From NCBI RefSeq assembly GCF_035762065.1, contig NZ_DASTPW010000028.1:13820-77819 (forward strand): a stretch of 64,000 nt of DNA, given 5' to 3'. The stretch comes from Methylibium sp035762065 (lineage in GTDB: Bacteria; Pseudomonadota; Gammaproteobacteria; Burkholderiales; Burkholderiaceae_C). The notes below the pieces were generated by a model. The model saw nothing but the letters and a program-made list of their open reading frames with translations. It did no database searches and was not told where the DNA came from. Within the stretch, counting starts at the first letter, position 1. Each line of letters starts with the position of its first letter. Both the position numbers and the translations under genes were made by a program. Positions 10,034 through 17,738 of this stretch are shown in pieces.

Positions 10034-11149
10034 TCAGCGCGCCGCGGTGGTCTGCGCCGGCAGGTAGCGCCGCACCGTCTGCCCGGGGCTCAAGACGTGC
10101 ACGCCCGCGGTCACGACCTCCGCGCCGGGCTTCAGGCCGGCGGCGATGACCACCTCGTTGCCGTCGGCGCCGGCCAACTGCACGGGCTGCGCCGCGACCT
10201 TCATCGTCTGCGCGTCGAGCACCCAGACCGCCGAGCGCCCGCCCGACTCGAACACCGCGGCGAGCGGCAACTTGATCACGCCGTCCGCGGCCGGACGCTC
10301 GATCTGCGCCGTGGCGGTCAGGCCCAGCTTCACGGGCGCACGGCCGATGTCGGCCTTGACGAGGAAGGTGCGCGTGCTGGCGTCGGTGGCCGCGGCGACC
10401 TCACGCACGGTGGCCGGCAGCACGTCGTCCGCGCCCCACAGCCGCACCTTCAGCGCGCCTGGCTTGCCCTCGAAGCTGCGCACCCAGGCCTGCTGGTCCT
10501 CGGGCACCGAGAAAACGACGTCGCGCGGGCCGTCGTGCGCGAGGCGCACGACCGGCGCGCCGGCCGCCACGACCTGGCCCGGCTCGGCCTCGACCGCGGT
10601 GATCACGCCACTTGCATCGGCCACCAGCGAGGCATAGGCCGCCTGGTTGCCCTGCACCGCGACTTGCGCACGCGCCTGCTCGAGCGTCGCGCGCGCGGCC
10701 TTCAGCGTCGCTTCGCGACGTTCCAGTTCGGCCGCGCTGATGAAGCCCTGCGCGAGCAGTTCCTGGTAGCGCTTGAAGTCGGCCGCGGCAAGGTCGTGCT
10801 GGGCCTGCGCGGAGCCCAGCGCGGCGCGGGCGCTGTCCTGGCTCAATCGCAGGTCCTGCGGGTCGAGCTGCGCGAGCAGCGCCCCGGCCTTGACGCTGTC
10901 GCCGAGATCGACCGCGCGCCTGACGATCTTGCCGCCGACCCGGAAGCCCAGCCGCGACTCGACCCGCGCCCGTACCTCGCCCGCGTACTCGTGCGTGCCC
11001 CCGGCGCGGCCTTCGGCGACCACCATCGTGCGCACCGATCGCAGAGGCTCGGGCGCCGGCGCCGGCTTCGAGCAGGCGGCGAGCAGGCCGGCGCACAGCA
11101 CCGGCCACAGCAGCGCCCGCGCGGCTCGTGATGGAGGAGCAACGACCAT
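10034..11149 (-). CDS. RND efflux periplasmic adaptor lipoprotein (MFP/HlyD family)
   Basis: 371 residues. The N-terminus has a lipoprotein signal peptide ending in LLAACSKP, so it should be anchored to the outer face of the inner membrane. The order typical of membrane-fusion proteins follows: a first lipoyl half (GEVRARVESRLGFRVGGKI), an alpha-helical hairpin (about 100-160, rich in Ala/Gln/Glu), a second lipoyl half (ITAVEAEPGQVVAAGAPVVRL), a beta-barrel and a membrane-proximal domain (GLKPGAEVVTAGVHVLSPGQTV). It bridges the RND permease to an outer-membrane channel. The ATG at 11149 has a GAGGTG ribosome-binding site. A TetR-type operator lies about 80-100 nt upstream. Confidence 0.95.
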   Translation of the reverse strand: MVVAPPSRAARALLWPVLCAGLLAACSKPAPAPEPLRSVRTMVVAEGRAGGTHEYAGEVRARVESRLGFRVGGKIVRRAVDLGDSVKAGALLAQLDPQDLRLSQDSARAALGSAQAQHDLAAADFKRYQELLAQGFISAAELERREATLKAARATLEQARAQVAVQGNQAAYASLVADASGVITAVEAEPGQVVAAGAPVVRLAHDGPRDVVFSVPEDQQAWVRSFEGKPGALKVRLWGADDVLPATVREVAAATDASTRTFLVKADIGRAPVKLGLTATAQIERPAADGVIKLPLAAVFESGGRSAVWVLDAQTMKVAAQPVQLAGADGNEVVIAAGLKPGAEVVTAGVHVLSPGQTVRRYLPAQTTAAR

Positions 11150-11227
11150 GGAATCACCTCGGATGTCGATCGGGCAGAGGGGCTGCCACCCTGCGCGAGC
11201 CGGATCGAAAAGCCACCGGTTCGCCGT

Positions 11228-11247
11228 TACTGACTGACTGGTCAGTA
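11228..11247 (-). promoter_or_regulatory. Palindromic TetR/AcrR-type operator upstream of the efflux operon
   Basis: The sequence TACTGACTGACTGGTCAGTA contains the perfect inverted repeat ACTGAC-TG-GTCAGT (11233-11246). It is the only strong palindrome in the hpnC/adaptor gap and lies 79-98 nt upstream of the adaptor start. TetR-family regulators of RND pumps often bind sites of this form. No tetR gene is in the window, so the regulator must be encoded elsewhere if the reading is right. The exact -35 and -10 elements are unclear. Confidence 0.6.
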
Positions 11248-11345
11248 CTGTAGGGGCCGAGCTGACGGCGTGTCAACGCAGGCCGCGGCGCCGGCCCTGC
11301 AGCCGCCTTGCCCCGCACAATCCGCGCGCCTTTTTCGCCGTGCTC

Positions 11346-12167
11346 ATGGGCATCGACCACTACGAGAACTTTCCCGTCGCATCCTGGCTGTGCCCGCCGG
11401 CGCTGCGTTCGCCCATCACCGCGATCTACCGCTACGCGCGCACCGCGGACGACCTGGCCGACGAAGGCGACGCAACGCCGGCCGAGCGCCTCGACGCGCT
11501 AGCCGCCTACCGCGCCGACCTCGACGCCACCTACGCCGGCCGGCCGGCCTCGACGCGCTGGCTGCCGGTGTTCGCCGCGCTCGCCACGGCCATCGAGCGG
11601 CACCGGCTGCCGCATGCGCCGCTGGCCGACCTCCTGAGCGCCTTCGCGCAAGACGTGACGGTCGCCCGCTACGCCGACCGCGCCGCGCTGCTCGACTACT
11701 GCCGCCGTTCGGCCAACCCGGTCGGGCGGCTGCTGCTGCATCTGTACGGCATCGACGAGCCGGCCGCACTCGCCCGCTCGGACGCCATCTGCAGCGCCCT
11801 GCAGCTCGTCAACTTCTGGCAGGACCTGAGCGTCGACCTGCCGCGCGGGCGGCTGTACATCCCGCTCGAAGACTGCGTCCGGCACGGCGTCGACGAGGCG
11901 GCGCTGTTCGCCCGGCACGACAGCGAAGCGACGCGCGCGCTCGTCGCCGCGGTCTGCGCCTGGGCGCGCGAGTCGATGGACTTCGGCGCGCCGCTCGTGC
12001 GCCAGGTGCCGGGCCGCGCCGGCTGGGAGCTGCGCGGCGTCGTGCAAGGTGGCCTGCGCATCCTCGACAAGCTCGCGGCGATCGATCACGCCAGCCTGCG
12101 TCGCCGGCCGACGCTGGGCGCGCTCGACGCGGTGCTGATCGGCGTGCGTGCGCTCGTCATGCGATGA
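11346..12167 (+). CDS. hpnC: Hydroxysqualene synthase HpnC (squalene/phytoene synthase family)
   Basis: 273 residues. In the HpnCDE route HpnC converts presqualene diphosphate to hydroxysqualene, the second step from farnesyl diphosphate to squalene. The trans-isoprenyl synthase fold is recognisable from the first aspartate motif YARTADDLADEGD (about 35) and the second NFWQDLSVDLPRGRLYIP (about 155). The start MGIDHYENFPVASWL matches the conserved HpnC opening; a GTG two codons upstream (11340) is possible. No clear Shine-Dalgarno is present, but a GCACAATCC -10-like motif lies 25 nt upstream. It is first of three hpn genes. Confidence 0.92.
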   Translation: MGIDHYENFPVASWLCPPALRSPITAIYRYARTADDLADEGDATPAERLDALAAYRADLDATYAGRPASTRWLPVFAALATAIERHRLPHAPLADLLSAFAQDVTVARYADRAALLDYCRRSANPVGRLLLHLYGIDEPAALARSDAICSALQLVNFWQDLSVDLPRGRLYIPLEDCVRHGVDEAALFARHDSEATRALVAAVCAWARESMDFGAPLVRQVPGRAGWELRGVVQGGLRILDKLAAIDHASLRRRPTLGALDAVLIGVRALVMR

Positions 12168-12198
12168 GCGGGCCGCCGCCGCACAATCCGCGCCGCCC

Positions 12199-13062
12199 AT
12201 GACGCCCCAGGCCTACGTCCAGAGCAAGGCTGCCGCGAGCGGCTCGAGCTTCTACTACACGTTCCTGTTCCTGCCGCCCGCGCGCCGCGAGGCGATCACC
12301 GCCTTCTATGCCTTCTGCCGCGAGGTGGACGACGTGGTGGACGAAGTCAGCGACCCCGGCGTGGCCGCGACCAAGCTCGCCTGGTGGCGCCAGGAAATCG
12401 CGAAGGCCTACGCCGGGGGGCCGCAGCATCCGGTGATGCAGGCGCTGATGCCGCACAGCGCGCGCTTCGGCATCCGGGCCGATCACTTGCAGCAGGTGGT
12501 CGACGGCTGCGAGATGGACCTGAGCCAGACCCGCTACCTCGACGAGCCTGCACTGAAGCGCTACTGCCACCTGGTGGCTGGCATCGTCGGCGAGGTGTCC
12601 GCCGGCATCTTCGGCGCCGAGGACGGCGTGCCGATCGACGAGCCCACGCGCCGCTACGCGCACATGCTCGGGCTCGCCTTCCAGCTCACCAACATCATTC
12701 GCGACGTCGGCGACGACGCGCGGCGCGGGCGCATCTATTTGCCGGTCAGCGAGCTGCAGCGCTTCGACGTGAAGGCGAACGAGTTGCTCAAGCGCGAGCC
12801 ACCCTGGGGCTACAGCGAACGCTTCGTCGCGCTGATGAAGTTCCAGGCCGAGCGCGCGCACCGCTGCTACGACGAAGCCTTGGCGCTGCTGCCGAGCGAG
12901 GCGCGCCGCGCGCAGCGGCCCGGGCTGATGATGGCGTCGATCTACCGCACGCTGCTGCGCGAGATCGAGGCCGACGACTTCCGCGTGCTGCACCAGCGCA
13001 TCGCCTTGACGCCGCTGCGCAAGCTGTGGCTTGCCTGGAAGACGAACTGGAAGGAGCGGTGA
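12199..13062 (+). CDS. hpnD: Presqualene diphosphate synthase HpnD
   Basis: 287 residues. It condenses two farnesyl diphosphates to presqualene diphosphate, the first HpnCDE step. The first aspartate-rich motif is FCREVDDVVDEVSD (about 35-48) and the second is NIIRDVGDDARRGRIYLP (about 165-182). The start at ATG 12199 (MTPQAYVQSKAAASGSSFYY) matches the family opening; an in-frame extension upstream overlaps hpnC and is less likely. It lies 31 nt after hpnC, with the same GCACAATCCGCGC motif 11-17 nt before its ATG. Its stop overlaps the hpnE start (GTGA), indicating translational coupling. Confidence 0.94.
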   Translation: MTPQAYVQSKAAASGSSFYYTFLFLPPARREAITAFYAFCREVDDVVDEVSDPGVAATKLAWWRQEIAKAYAGGPQHPVMQALMPHSARFGIRADHLQQVVDGCEMDLSQTRYLDEPALKRYCHLVAGIVGEVSAGIFGAEDGVPIDEPTRRYAHMLGLAFQLTNIIRDVGDDARRGRIYLPVSELQRFDVKANELLKREPPWGYSERFVALMKFQAERAHRCYDEALALLPSEARRAQRPGLMMASIYRTLLREIEADDFRVLHQRIALTPLRKLWLAWKTNWKER

Positions 13063-14378
13063 GCGAGCGCCGCATCGCCGTCGTCGGCGGCGGCTGGGCC
13101 GGGCTCGCGGCGGCGGTCGAGGCCACGTCGCGCGGCGCGGCCGTGACGCTCTACGAGATGGCGCCCGGCCTCGGCGGCCGCGCGCGCCGCATCGACGACG
13201 GCCGTACCGGCCCGGTGCTCGACAACGGCCAGCACATCCTGATCGGCGCCTACGTCCAGACGCTCGCGCTGATGCGGTGCGTCGGCGTCGAGCCCGACGC
13301 GGTGCTGCAGCGCATGCCGCTCACGCTGCTCGATGCGCAGGGCCGCGGCCTGCGGCTTCCGCCCGGCGCGCCGCTCGTCGCCTTCGTGCGCGGCGTGCTC
13401 GCCGCCCGGGGCTGGCCCTGGCGCGACCGGCTTGCGCTGCTGCGCGCCGCGTGGCGCTGGCAGCGCGCCGGCTTCCGTTGCGCCGACGATCTCACCGTCG
13501 AAGGGCTCGCCGCCGACCTGCCCGCGGCCCTTCGGCGCGACTTCATCGAGCCGCTGTGCGTCGCGGCGCTGAACACGCCGGCCGGCGTCGCCAGCGCGCG
13601 CGTTTTCCTCCGCGTGCTGCACGACGCGCTGTTCGCCGGCCCAGGCAGCGCGGACCTGCTGCTGCCGCGCGTCGACCTCGGCGCGCTCTTGCCCGACCCG
13701 GCGAGCGCCTGGCTCGAAGCGCGCGGGGCCCGCGTGCAGCGGCGCGCACGGGTGATGCGGCTGCAGCGCGAGGCGGCCGGGCGGTGGTCCGTCGCCGTCT
13801 CCGACGGCACCACGGCGACCTTCGATGCCGTGGTGCTCGCGTGCAGCAGCGTCGAGGCCGCGCGGCTGGCGGCCGAGCACGCGGCCCCGTGGGCCGAGCA
13901 GGCGGCGGCGCTGCCCCACGAGCCGATCGTCACGGTGCTGCTGCATGCGCCGGGCGCGCGCCTCGCCCAGCCGATGCTGGCGCTGGCGAGCACGGCGGCC
14001 GACGGCGACGCCCCCGCGCAGTTCGTCTTCGATCTCGGCCTGCTGCGCAGCGGCGAGCCGCGGGCGGCCGGTTGCCTCGCCTTCGTAATTAGCGGCGCGG
14101 CCGCCGCCATCGAGCGCGGGCTCGACCTCGTCGGTGCAGTCGTGCTCGCGCAGGCGCGGCGCCAGCTCGGCGCCAGGCTGGGCCACGCGCCGACGGTGCT
14201 GCGCGTGCTGGCCGACAAGCGCGCGACGCTGCGGTGCACGACGGGCCTGGCGCGACCGCCGGCGACGATCGCACCCGGGCTCGTCGCCGCCGGCGATCAC
14301 ATCGAAGGCCCCTATCCCTCGACGCTCGAAGGCGCGGTGCGGTCCGGAACGGCCACCGTCGGCTTGATCCTGCGCTAG
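13059..14378 (+). CDS. hpnE: Hydroxysqualene dehydroxylase HpnE (FAD-dependent)
   Basis: 439 residues from GTG 13059. An amine-oxidase/phytoene-desaturase fold is shown by the N-terminal dinucleotide-binding motif VVGGGWAGLAAAVEATSRGAAV, a GGRARRIDD segment, and the C-terminal FAD motif GLVAAGDHIEGPYPSTLEGAVRSG. It reduces hydroxysqualene to squalene. The GTG overlaps the hpnD stop as GTGA. A much longer open frame upstream is a shadow of hpnD. No squalene-hopene cyclase is in the window, so the end product (hopanoids) is inferred. Confidence 0.93.
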   Translation: MSERRIAVVGGGWAGLAAAVEATSRGAAVTLYEMAPGLGGRARRIDDGRTGPVLDNGQHILIGAYVQTLALMRCVGVEPDAVLQRMPLTLLDAQGRGLRLPPGAPLVAFVRGVLAARGWPWRDRLALLRAAWRWQRAGFRCADDLTVEGLAADLPAALRRDFIEPLCVAALNTPAGVASARVFLRVLHDALFAGPGSADLLLPRVDLGALLPDPASAWLEARGARVQRRARVMRLQREAAGRWSVAVSDGTTATFDAVVLACSSVEAARLAAEHAAPWAEQAAALPHEPIVTVLLHAPGARLAQPMLALASTAADGDAPAQFVFDLGLLRSGEPRAAGCLAFVISGAAAAIERGLDLVGAVVLAQARRQLGARLGHAPTVLRVLADKRATLRCTTGLARPPATIAPGLVAAGDHIEGPYPSTLEGAVRSGTATVGLILR

Positions 14379-14426
14379 CCGCCACGAGGCTGCGGGCCGC
14401 GCGCGGAACCGAGTTCGCCGCCCCGC

Positions 14427-17400
14427 TCACCCGGCGCGGCCGGGCTCGACGCGAAGTCCGGCCGGCTCGGGCCATTCGACCAGCCGTCCCTCCCCGGTGA
14501 TGAACGCGGCGCGCACCACGAAGCCCGGCTGCAGCCGGCGCACCGCGTCGGCATAGGCCACGAGCTGCTCACGGTAGGCCGGCACCGCCAACGGATCGCC
14601 GCGCAGCTTGTAGTCGAGCACCCACCACGTCTCGCGCTGGCCGGCGTCGCCGCGCAGCGCGACGAGCCGGTCGATGCGCAGCACCTGCCCCGCGCGGCCG
14701 ACCGGCACCTCGTTGCCGGCCCAGGCGATGCGCGGCGGATCGAAGAAGCGGGCGCAGTCGGGGCTCGCGAGGATCGCGGCGGCGATGGACTCAATGCGCG
14801 CGGCGGCGTCGGCGGCGAGGCCGAACTCATCGGCCGCCGCGCGGGCCGCGGCCGGGATCGCCCCGGCTTGCGACGAGCCGCCGTGCCATTCGAGGACCCG
14901 ATGCACCGCGCGCCCGAGTTGCGCCGCCTTGTCGTCTTCGGCCGGCGCGCTGCGCCGGGCGCCCACCGCCGCGACTTCACGTGCCGGCAAGCGCGGCAGT
15001 TCCAGCCACTCGACCTGTGCGAGCCGATCGGCCGGCGGCCGGGCTGCGGGCGGCGCCATCGCATGCGCCGCGACCGACTCGTCGCCACCGAGCGCCAGCA
15101 CGACGCGCTGCCGCGGGCTTGGGCCGGGCGCCGCGACGTGCGGCGCGGTCGCGCTGAGCACCAGCAGTTCGCGCGCACGCGTCATCGCGACGTAGAGCGC
15201 GTTCAGCTCCTCGCGCGCGCGCCGCGCCGCCTCGGCCGCCGCGAAATCGGCCAGCGACGGCGGCAAGTCGGCCGCCACGAAGGCGCAACAGCTCGGGTGG
15301 TCGGCATCGGCCGGCCAGTCGATGGCCAGGCGCGGGCCGTCGGCCTTCGGCGCCTGCGGCTCGGTGTCGATGAGGAACACTGCACGCGCTTCGAGGCCCT
15401 TGGCGCCATGGATGGTCAGCAGCTGCACCGCCCGCTCCTCGGCCAGGGTGGGCAGCAGCACGCGCCGACGGCGCAGCGCACGCACGAAGTTGTAGGGCGT
15501 CGCGTAGCGCGCGCCGTCGAGCTTGAGCGCTTCGGCCAGCAGCGCGTCGATCGCGCGCAGGCCGAGCGCGCGCGCTGCCGGCGGCAGCGCGGCGGCGTAG
15601 CGCGCGCGGACCCCGCCTTCGAAGACGATGCGGTCGAGCAGGTCGTGCGGCGGCAACCGCCCGGCGGCTTCGCGCCAGGCCGGCAGCAGCGTGCTCGCGC
15701 GCGCCAGCGCGGGCGATGCGGCACGGCCTTCGAGCAGCGCGTCCCACCAGGTGCCGCCGCGCTCGCGCACCGCGAGCGCGAGGGCGATCAGGTCGTCGTC
15801 GCTGGCGCCGAACACCGGGCTTCTCAGCGCGCGCGCGAGCGCGAGATCCTGCGTCGGCAGCACCAGCGCATCGAGCAGCGCGAGCAGGTCCGCGACCTCG
15901 GGTGCGGCGTCGAGCCGGCGTTCTTCAGGCAGCACGTGCGCGATGCCGCGCTCGCGCAGCGCCTGCGCGACCCAGCCCAGCGCGACGCGCTTGCGCCCGA
16001 GCACCAGCACCTCGTCCGGCGCGTGGCCCTCGTGCTGCACGAGCTGCGCGATCGCGTCGGCGACGCGGCGGGCTTCCACGAGCCGCAGCGCCTCTTCCGC
16101 CTCGACGCGCGGGGTGGTCAGCGTGTCGCGCCACCCGGGTGCGAACGCCGCGGCACGCTCGCGCTCCGGCCGCTGCGTCACCGGCAGCAGGCGGACGGCG
16201 CCGGGCGCGTCGAGCGCGGCGGTGGTGTGCGGGCGAAAGCCGTCGAACTCGCCGAGCTCCTGTGCGCGCGTGAACACCGCGTTCATCGCCTCGACGATCG
16301 CCGGCGCGTTGCGGCGCGTGTGGTCGCAGGCGAGGTGCGCGCCTTGCAGGCCCTCGACGACGAACTCGCGCGCCCGCACGAACACGCGCGGGTCGGCACG
16401 GCGAAAGCCGTAGATGCTCTGCTTGGGATCGCCGACGACGAACAGCGACAGTGGCCGCTGCCCGCTCGCGCCGCCGCCCGCGCCTGCGTACCCGGCGAGC
16501 CAGGCTTCGAGCGTGCGCCACTGCAGCGGGCTGGTGTCCTGGAACTCGTCGATCAGCAGGTGGCGGATGCGGGTGTCGAGCCGCTGCTGCACCCAGGCGG
16601 CGAGCTCGGCATCGGCCAGCAGCGCGGCGGCGCACAGCTCCAGGTCGGCCATGTCGGCCAGCCCGCGCTGGCGCTTCACCGCGGCATACGCCGCGAGCAG
16701 TGCCCGCGCGAGCCGCACCAGCCGCGCGTGCGCCCCGTGCGCCTCCTGTTGCCGGTGCGCCTCGGCGATGCCGCGCAGCGCGTCGCAGGCGTCGAGCTGC
16801 GCCGGGAAATCGCCGAGCTTGCGCGGCTCGCCCTGCTTCGTGTGCAGCGCGATCCAGATCGCCGCGAAAGCCTCGGCATCGCCGGTCAGCGCCAGGCCGG
16901 CTTCCAGCGCCTGCGCGGCGTCGACCGCCTTCTTGCCGCCGCAGCCGAGCTCACGCGCCAGCGCCTGCAGCCGCGCGACGAGCGCCGCCTCGCGCAGCGC
17001 GCCGTGCGGCGTGTCGAAGGCGGCGAGCCCGGGCCACAGCACCGCGGCGGCCGGCACGCTGGCTTCGAGCGTGCCGGCCGCGTCGGCGCGCTCGAACTCG
17101 ATGCGCTGGTCGATCGCCGCCTCGAGCCAGCCGGCGAGCTTCTGCCGGCCGTGCAGCGCGACGAGCTCGGCGTAGTCGGCCCGCAGGCCGGCGTCGGCCG
17201 CGACCGCGCGCAGGAAGCGGCGCGTGTAGGCGGGGCGCAGGTCCTCGCGGTCTTCGAGCGTGTCGACGTCGGGATGCAGGCCAAGCGGTTCGAGCAGCGC
17301 GATCGGGGCCGCGCGCATCAGCTGCCCGAACCAGCCGTGGAAGGTGCGGATCTCGACGCCACGGCCGGCCGCGAGCAGGCTCGGGTAAAGCGCGCCGAGC

Positions 17401-17738
17401 GGCGCCTGCAGCGCCTCGGCTTCCGCTTCGGTGCAGCCGCGCTGGCGCAGCGCTTCGCGACGCGCCTCGGGCGTCGCCAGCGCGAACTCGCGCAGCCACT
17501 GCTGCAGGCGCTCGCGCATTTCGCCGGCGGCCTTGCGGGTGAAGGTGATCGCGAGGATCTCCCCCGGCTCGGCGCCGGCGAGCAGCGCGCGCAGGATGCG
17601 CGAAACCAGCATCCAGGTCTTGCCGGCGCCGGCGCAGGCTTCGACGACGACGCTGCGGCGCGGGTCGCATGCACTGCGGTAAAAGGCGCGGGCCTCGACC
17701 TGGCGGCCGTCGATGCGGTAGGCGAGCGTGGCGCTCAT
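14427..17738 (-). CDS. addA: AddA-type UvrD-family helicase-nuclease
   Basis: 1103 residues. As the motor subunit of AddAB it unwinds and resects DNA double-strand ends for RecA loading. Superfamily 1 helicase motifs in order: Walker A EACAGAGKT (K40), DEFQDTSPLQW (motif II), GDPKQSIYGFRRADPRVF (III), LTIHGAKGLEA (V) and LYVAMTRARELLVL (VI). The C-terminal RecB-type nuclease has GRAVHRVLEWHG, an aspartate in LRIDRLVAL and WWVLDYKLRGDP with YREQLVAYADAV. The start at ATG 17738 overlaps the upstream partner's stop by 4 nt (ATGA); a GTG or longer frame upstream lies inside addB. It converges on hpnE with 48 nt between. RecB is the alternative, but the partner is AddB-like and no recC or recD is seen. 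Confidence 0.9.
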   Translation of the reverse strand: MSATLAYRIDGRQVEARAFYRSACDPRRSVVVEACAGAGKTWMLVSRILRALLAGAEPGEILAITFTRKAAGEMRERLQQWLREFALATPEARREALRQRGCTEAEAEALQAPLGALYPSLLAAGRGVEIRTFHGWFGQLMRAAPIALLEPLGLHPDVDTLEDREDLRPAYTRRFLRAVAADAGLRADYAELVALHGRQKLAGWLEAAIDQRIEFERADAAGTLEASVPAAAVLWPGLAAFDTPHGALREAALVARLQALARELGCGGKKAVDAAQALEAGLALTGDAEAFAAIWIALHTKQGEPRKLGDFPAQLDACDALRGIAEAHRQQEAHGAHARLVRLARALLAAYAAVKRQRGLADMADLELCAAALLADAELAAWVQQRLDTRIRHLLIDEFQDTSPLQWRTLEAWLAGYAGAGGGASGQRPLSLFVVGDPKQSIYGFRRADPRVFVRAREFVVEGLQGAHLACDHTRRNAPAIVEAMNAVFTRAQELGEFDGFRPHTTAALDAPGAVRLLPVTQRPERERAAAFAPGWRDTLTTPRVEAEEALRLVEARRVADAIAQLVQHEGHAPDEVLVLGRKRVALGWVAQALRERGIAHVLPEERRLDAAPEVADLLALLDALVLPTQDLALARALRSPVFGASDDDLIALALAVRERGGTWWDALLEGRAASPALARASTLLPAWREAAGRLPPHDLLDRIVFEGGVRARYAAALPPAARALGLRAIDALLAEALKLDGARYATPYNFVRALRRRRVLLPTLAEERAVQLLTIHGAKGLEARAVFLIDTEPQAPKADGPRLAIDWPADADHPSCCAFVAADLPPSLADFAAAEAARRAREELNALYVAMTRARELLVLSATAPHVAAPGPSPRQRVVLALGGDESVAAHAMAPPAARPPADRLAQVEWLELPRLPAREVAAVGARRSAPAEDDKAAQLGRAVHRVLEWHGGSSQAGAIPAAARAAADEFGLAADAAARIESIAAAILASPDCARFFDPPRIAWAGNEVPVGRAGQVLRIDRLVALRGDAGQRETWWVLDYKLRGDPLAVPAYREQLVAYADAVRRLQPGFVVRAAFITGEGRLVEWPEPAGLRVEPGRAG

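Noticed and set aside
12384..13058. Long N-terminal extension of hpnE in its open frame
   Set aside because: It lies over hpnD in another frame; the conserved dinucleotide-binding start begins directly after GTG 13059.
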